Shown piece by piece: positions 5,352 to 6,903 of a stretch of DNA of 6,903 bases. A model generated the notes under the pieces. That model was given only the letters and a program-made list of their open reading frames with translations, ran no database searches and was not told the origin of the DNA. The stretch is from the NCBI GenBank assembly GCA_021814735.1, contig JAKAHX010000082.1, forward strand, positions 1 to 6,903, read 5' to 3'. The DNA is from Chloroflexota bacterium (lineage in GTDB: Bacteria; Chloroflexota; Limnocylindria; Limnocylindrales; CSP1-4). Position 1 is the stretch's first letter, and every line of letters begins with the position of its first letter. The position numbers and the translations under genes are program-made.

Positions 5352-6903
5352 ATGGGCTACCGCATCACGATCGACTCGACGGGCTGCTTCAACTGTGGCG
5401 TCTGCATGGACGTGTGCCCGGTGCAGGCCCTGGACATGACGCGGCCGACCCACGCCGGCGTGGAGGCCGGCGGGGCGGAGGTCCCGCCCCTGCGCTGGAT
5501 GATGGAGTTCCCGACCCAGGTCGGGGAGTGCATCGGCTGCGGCATCTGCGTCCGGGAGTGCCCGGTGCTGGTGGTCCATCTCGACACCGTCGCCGGTGAG
5601 ACGCCGCTGGCACCGCGCCAGGGCCCCATCACGCTCCCTGTGCCCGCGACCGAACCGCCCGCCTGGATCCCGCTGGGCGAGGCCACCCGCGAGGTCCTGA
5701 AGCCGGACCACCCGTCTCCCTCGGCGCCGCTCTTCACCTGGCGGACCAGCGAGCGTCCCCAGCCCTGGCAGACCTGGCGCTCGATGGTCGGTGAGAGCCA
5801 GGATCCCAAGGCGCCCTGCCAGATGGCGTGCCCCGCGGGCACCGACGCCGGCCGGTACGTCGGGCTGATCGCGCAGGGCCGGTTCGACGACGCCTACGCG
5901 GTCGCGGCCGAGGTGAACCCTTTCCCCTCCGTCTGCGGCTGGATCTGCACGGCACCCTGCGAGACGGCGTGCCGACGCGGCACGCTGGACGAGCCGGTCT
6001 CCATCCGGACGCTCAAGCGCTTCGCGGCCGAGCACGGCAAGCTCCCGGCCGTGGAGCCGCCGAAGCGGCGCCGCAGTGAGCGTGTCGCCATCGTGGGCGG
6101 CGGCCCGGCGGGCATGTCGGCCGCCTACTACCTGGCGCGCCTGGGGTACCCGGTCACGGTCTTCGAGGCCATGCCCGTGCCAGGCGGCATGATGGCCATC
6201 GGCATTCCGTCGTACCGCCTCCCGCGGGAGACGCTGCAGAAGGAGATCGACCGGATCCTGGGGCTGGGCGTCGAGCTCCGGCTCGACAGCGCGATGGGCC
6301 GGGACTTCAGCCTGAGCGACCTGGAGGCGCAGGGATTCCGGGCCGTCTTCCTCGCCGCCGGTGCCTCCAAGAGCCGGCGGCTCGGAGTCCCCGGCGACCA
6401 GTTGCCGGGCGTGACGCCCGCGACGCTCTTCCTCAAGCAGGTCAACCTCGGCGAGGGCCCGCGCCTCAGCGGTCCCGTGGTCGTGGTCGGCGGCGGCAGC
6501 ACGGCGATGGACGCCGCGCGCTCGGCGCTGCGCAGCGGCGCCGACTCGGTGACGATCCTGTACCGTCGCGGCCGCGCGGACATGCCCGCCCAGCGCGAGG
6601 AGGTCGAGGCCGCCGAGCGCGAGGGGATCGCGATCCGCGAGGGTGTCGTGATCGACGAGGTGCTCGGCAACGGGCACGTGGGCTCGGTCCGCTGCCGGCT
6701 CCAGCAGCCGACTGGCCGCACCGAGGCCGGTCGGGCCGTCTGGGAGGCGGTCCCCGGGAGCGAGGTCGAGATCTCTTGCTCCACCATCCTGGTGGCGATC
6801 GGGGAGGAACCGGATCCGTCCATCCTGCCGCCGGGCGCCGGGATCGAGGTCAGCTCGTGGGCCGGCATCATGGCCGATCCCCGCACGCTGGCCACGGGCC
6901 GTG
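5352..6903 (+). CDS. ferredoxin-fused GltD-like FAD/NAD(P)H oxidoreductase, 3' end outside the window
   Basis: The open frame gives 517 residues and leaves the window without a stop. It begins with two [4Fe-4S] ferredoxin motifs: Cys12, 15, 18 and 22 followed by Pro, and Cys60, 63, 66 and 70 followed by Pro. A proline- and tryptophan-rich linker (about 76-150) follows. Next is the Fer4_20-type domain of glutamate synthase small subunits (about 153-225), with Cys156, 160, 195, 199, 203 and 207. The FAD Rossmann motif GGGPAG is at 249-254, GIPSYRLP is at 284-291, and the NAD(P)H motif GGGSTAMD is at 380-387. Tyr404-Arg405-Arg406 is the pattern that usually binds the NADPH phosphate. The C-terminal FAD motif (ATG..GD) is just being reached at the edge. 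The family moves electrons between NAD(P)H, FAD and iron-sulfur centres. The extra ferredoxin suggests an NAD(P)H:ferredoxin oxidoreductase, perhaps serving a 2-oxoacid:ferredoxin oxidoreductase, as proposed for the similar KorC/BzdV proteins. The partner is not visible. Confidence 0.9.
   Translation, partial: MGYRITIDSTGCFNCGVCMDVCPVQALDMTRPTHAGVEAGGAEVPPLRWMMEFPTQVGECIGCGICVRECPVLVVHLDTVAGETPLAPRQGPITLPVPATEPPAWIPLGEATREVLKPDHPSPSAPLFTWRTSERPQPWQTWRSMVGESQDPKAPCQMACPAGTDAGRYVGLIAQGRFDDAYAVAAEVNPFPSVCGWICTAPCETACRRGTLDEPVSIRTLKRFAAEHGKLPAVEPPKRRRSERVAIVGGGPAGMSAAYYLARLGYPVTVFEAMPVPGGMMAIGIPSYRLPRETLQKEIDRILGLGVELRLDSAMGRDFSLSDLEAQGFRAVFLAAGASKSRRLGVPGDQLPGVTPATLFLKQVNLGEGPRLSGPVVVVGGGSTAMDAARSALRSGADSVTILYRRGRADMPAQREEVEAAEREGIAIREGVVIDEVLGNGHVGSVRCRLQQPTGRTEAGRAVWEAVPGSEVEISCSTILVAIGEEPDPSILPPGAGIEVSSWAGIMADPRTLATGR

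Noticed and set aside
5328..6677. Long minus-strand open frame opposite the flavoprotein gene
   Set aside because: The plus strand has clear cysteine and nucleotide-binding motifs here; the minus-strand product is His/Arg/Asp-rich without recognisable motifs.

Overview
The window is very GC-rich bacterial DNA with tightly packed genes, all on the + strand. Stop and start codons overlap wherever genes are coupled. High GC, a leaderless-type promoter, a short two-helix GAF histidine kinase and a ferredoxin-GltD fusion would fit Chloroflexota or a high-GC Gram-positive lineage, but nothing seen here fixes the phylum. I see no tRNA, rRNA, CRISPR array or mobile element.

Region A (17-2963) is a translationally coupled three-gene cluster: an enoyl-ACP-reductase-like SDR enzyme, a ribokinase of the PfkB family, and a fold-type I PLP aminotransferase. 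The junctions are ATGA (832-835) and TGATG (1789-1793). All three look like intact metabolic enzymes. They do not form a pathway I recognise, so the common role of the cluster is open.

Region B (2964-5029) is a two-component system: a membrane-anchored GAF sensor histidine kinase of the HisKA_3 type and a NarL/FixJ-type response regulator, again coupled by TGATG. The short gap before the kinase holds a single TANNNT motif placed 7 nt before the ATG, which suggests a leaderless transcript, and a perfect 12-bp palindrome directly upstream. The kinase gene has no good Shine-Dalgarno, whereas the regulator has a strong one.

Region C (5030-5351) is a 322-bp non-coding gap. It starts with a 10-bp-stem GC hairpin just after the regulator, continues with a degenerate 21-bp tandem repeat, and ends with two small palindromes before a strong Shine-Dalgarno. 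It contains no TA dinucleotide at all, so no ordinary -10 box can be drawn in it.

Region D (5352 to the end) is the 5' part of a large iron-sulfur flavoprotein: two ferredoxin-type [4Fe-4S] motifs fused to a GltD-like NAD(P)H/FAD module. It runs off the window just before its C-terminal FAD-binding motif would be expected. Such proteins usually pass electrons between NAD(P)H and ferredoxin or a partner enzyme. The partner is probably encoded downstream, outside the window.

I found no clear new defence or mobile system. The most unusual items are the hybrid FabI/FabL-like reductase in a kinase-aminotransferase cluster, the leaderless promoter with its palindrome, the structured TA-free intergenic region, and the ferredoxin-GltD fusion.
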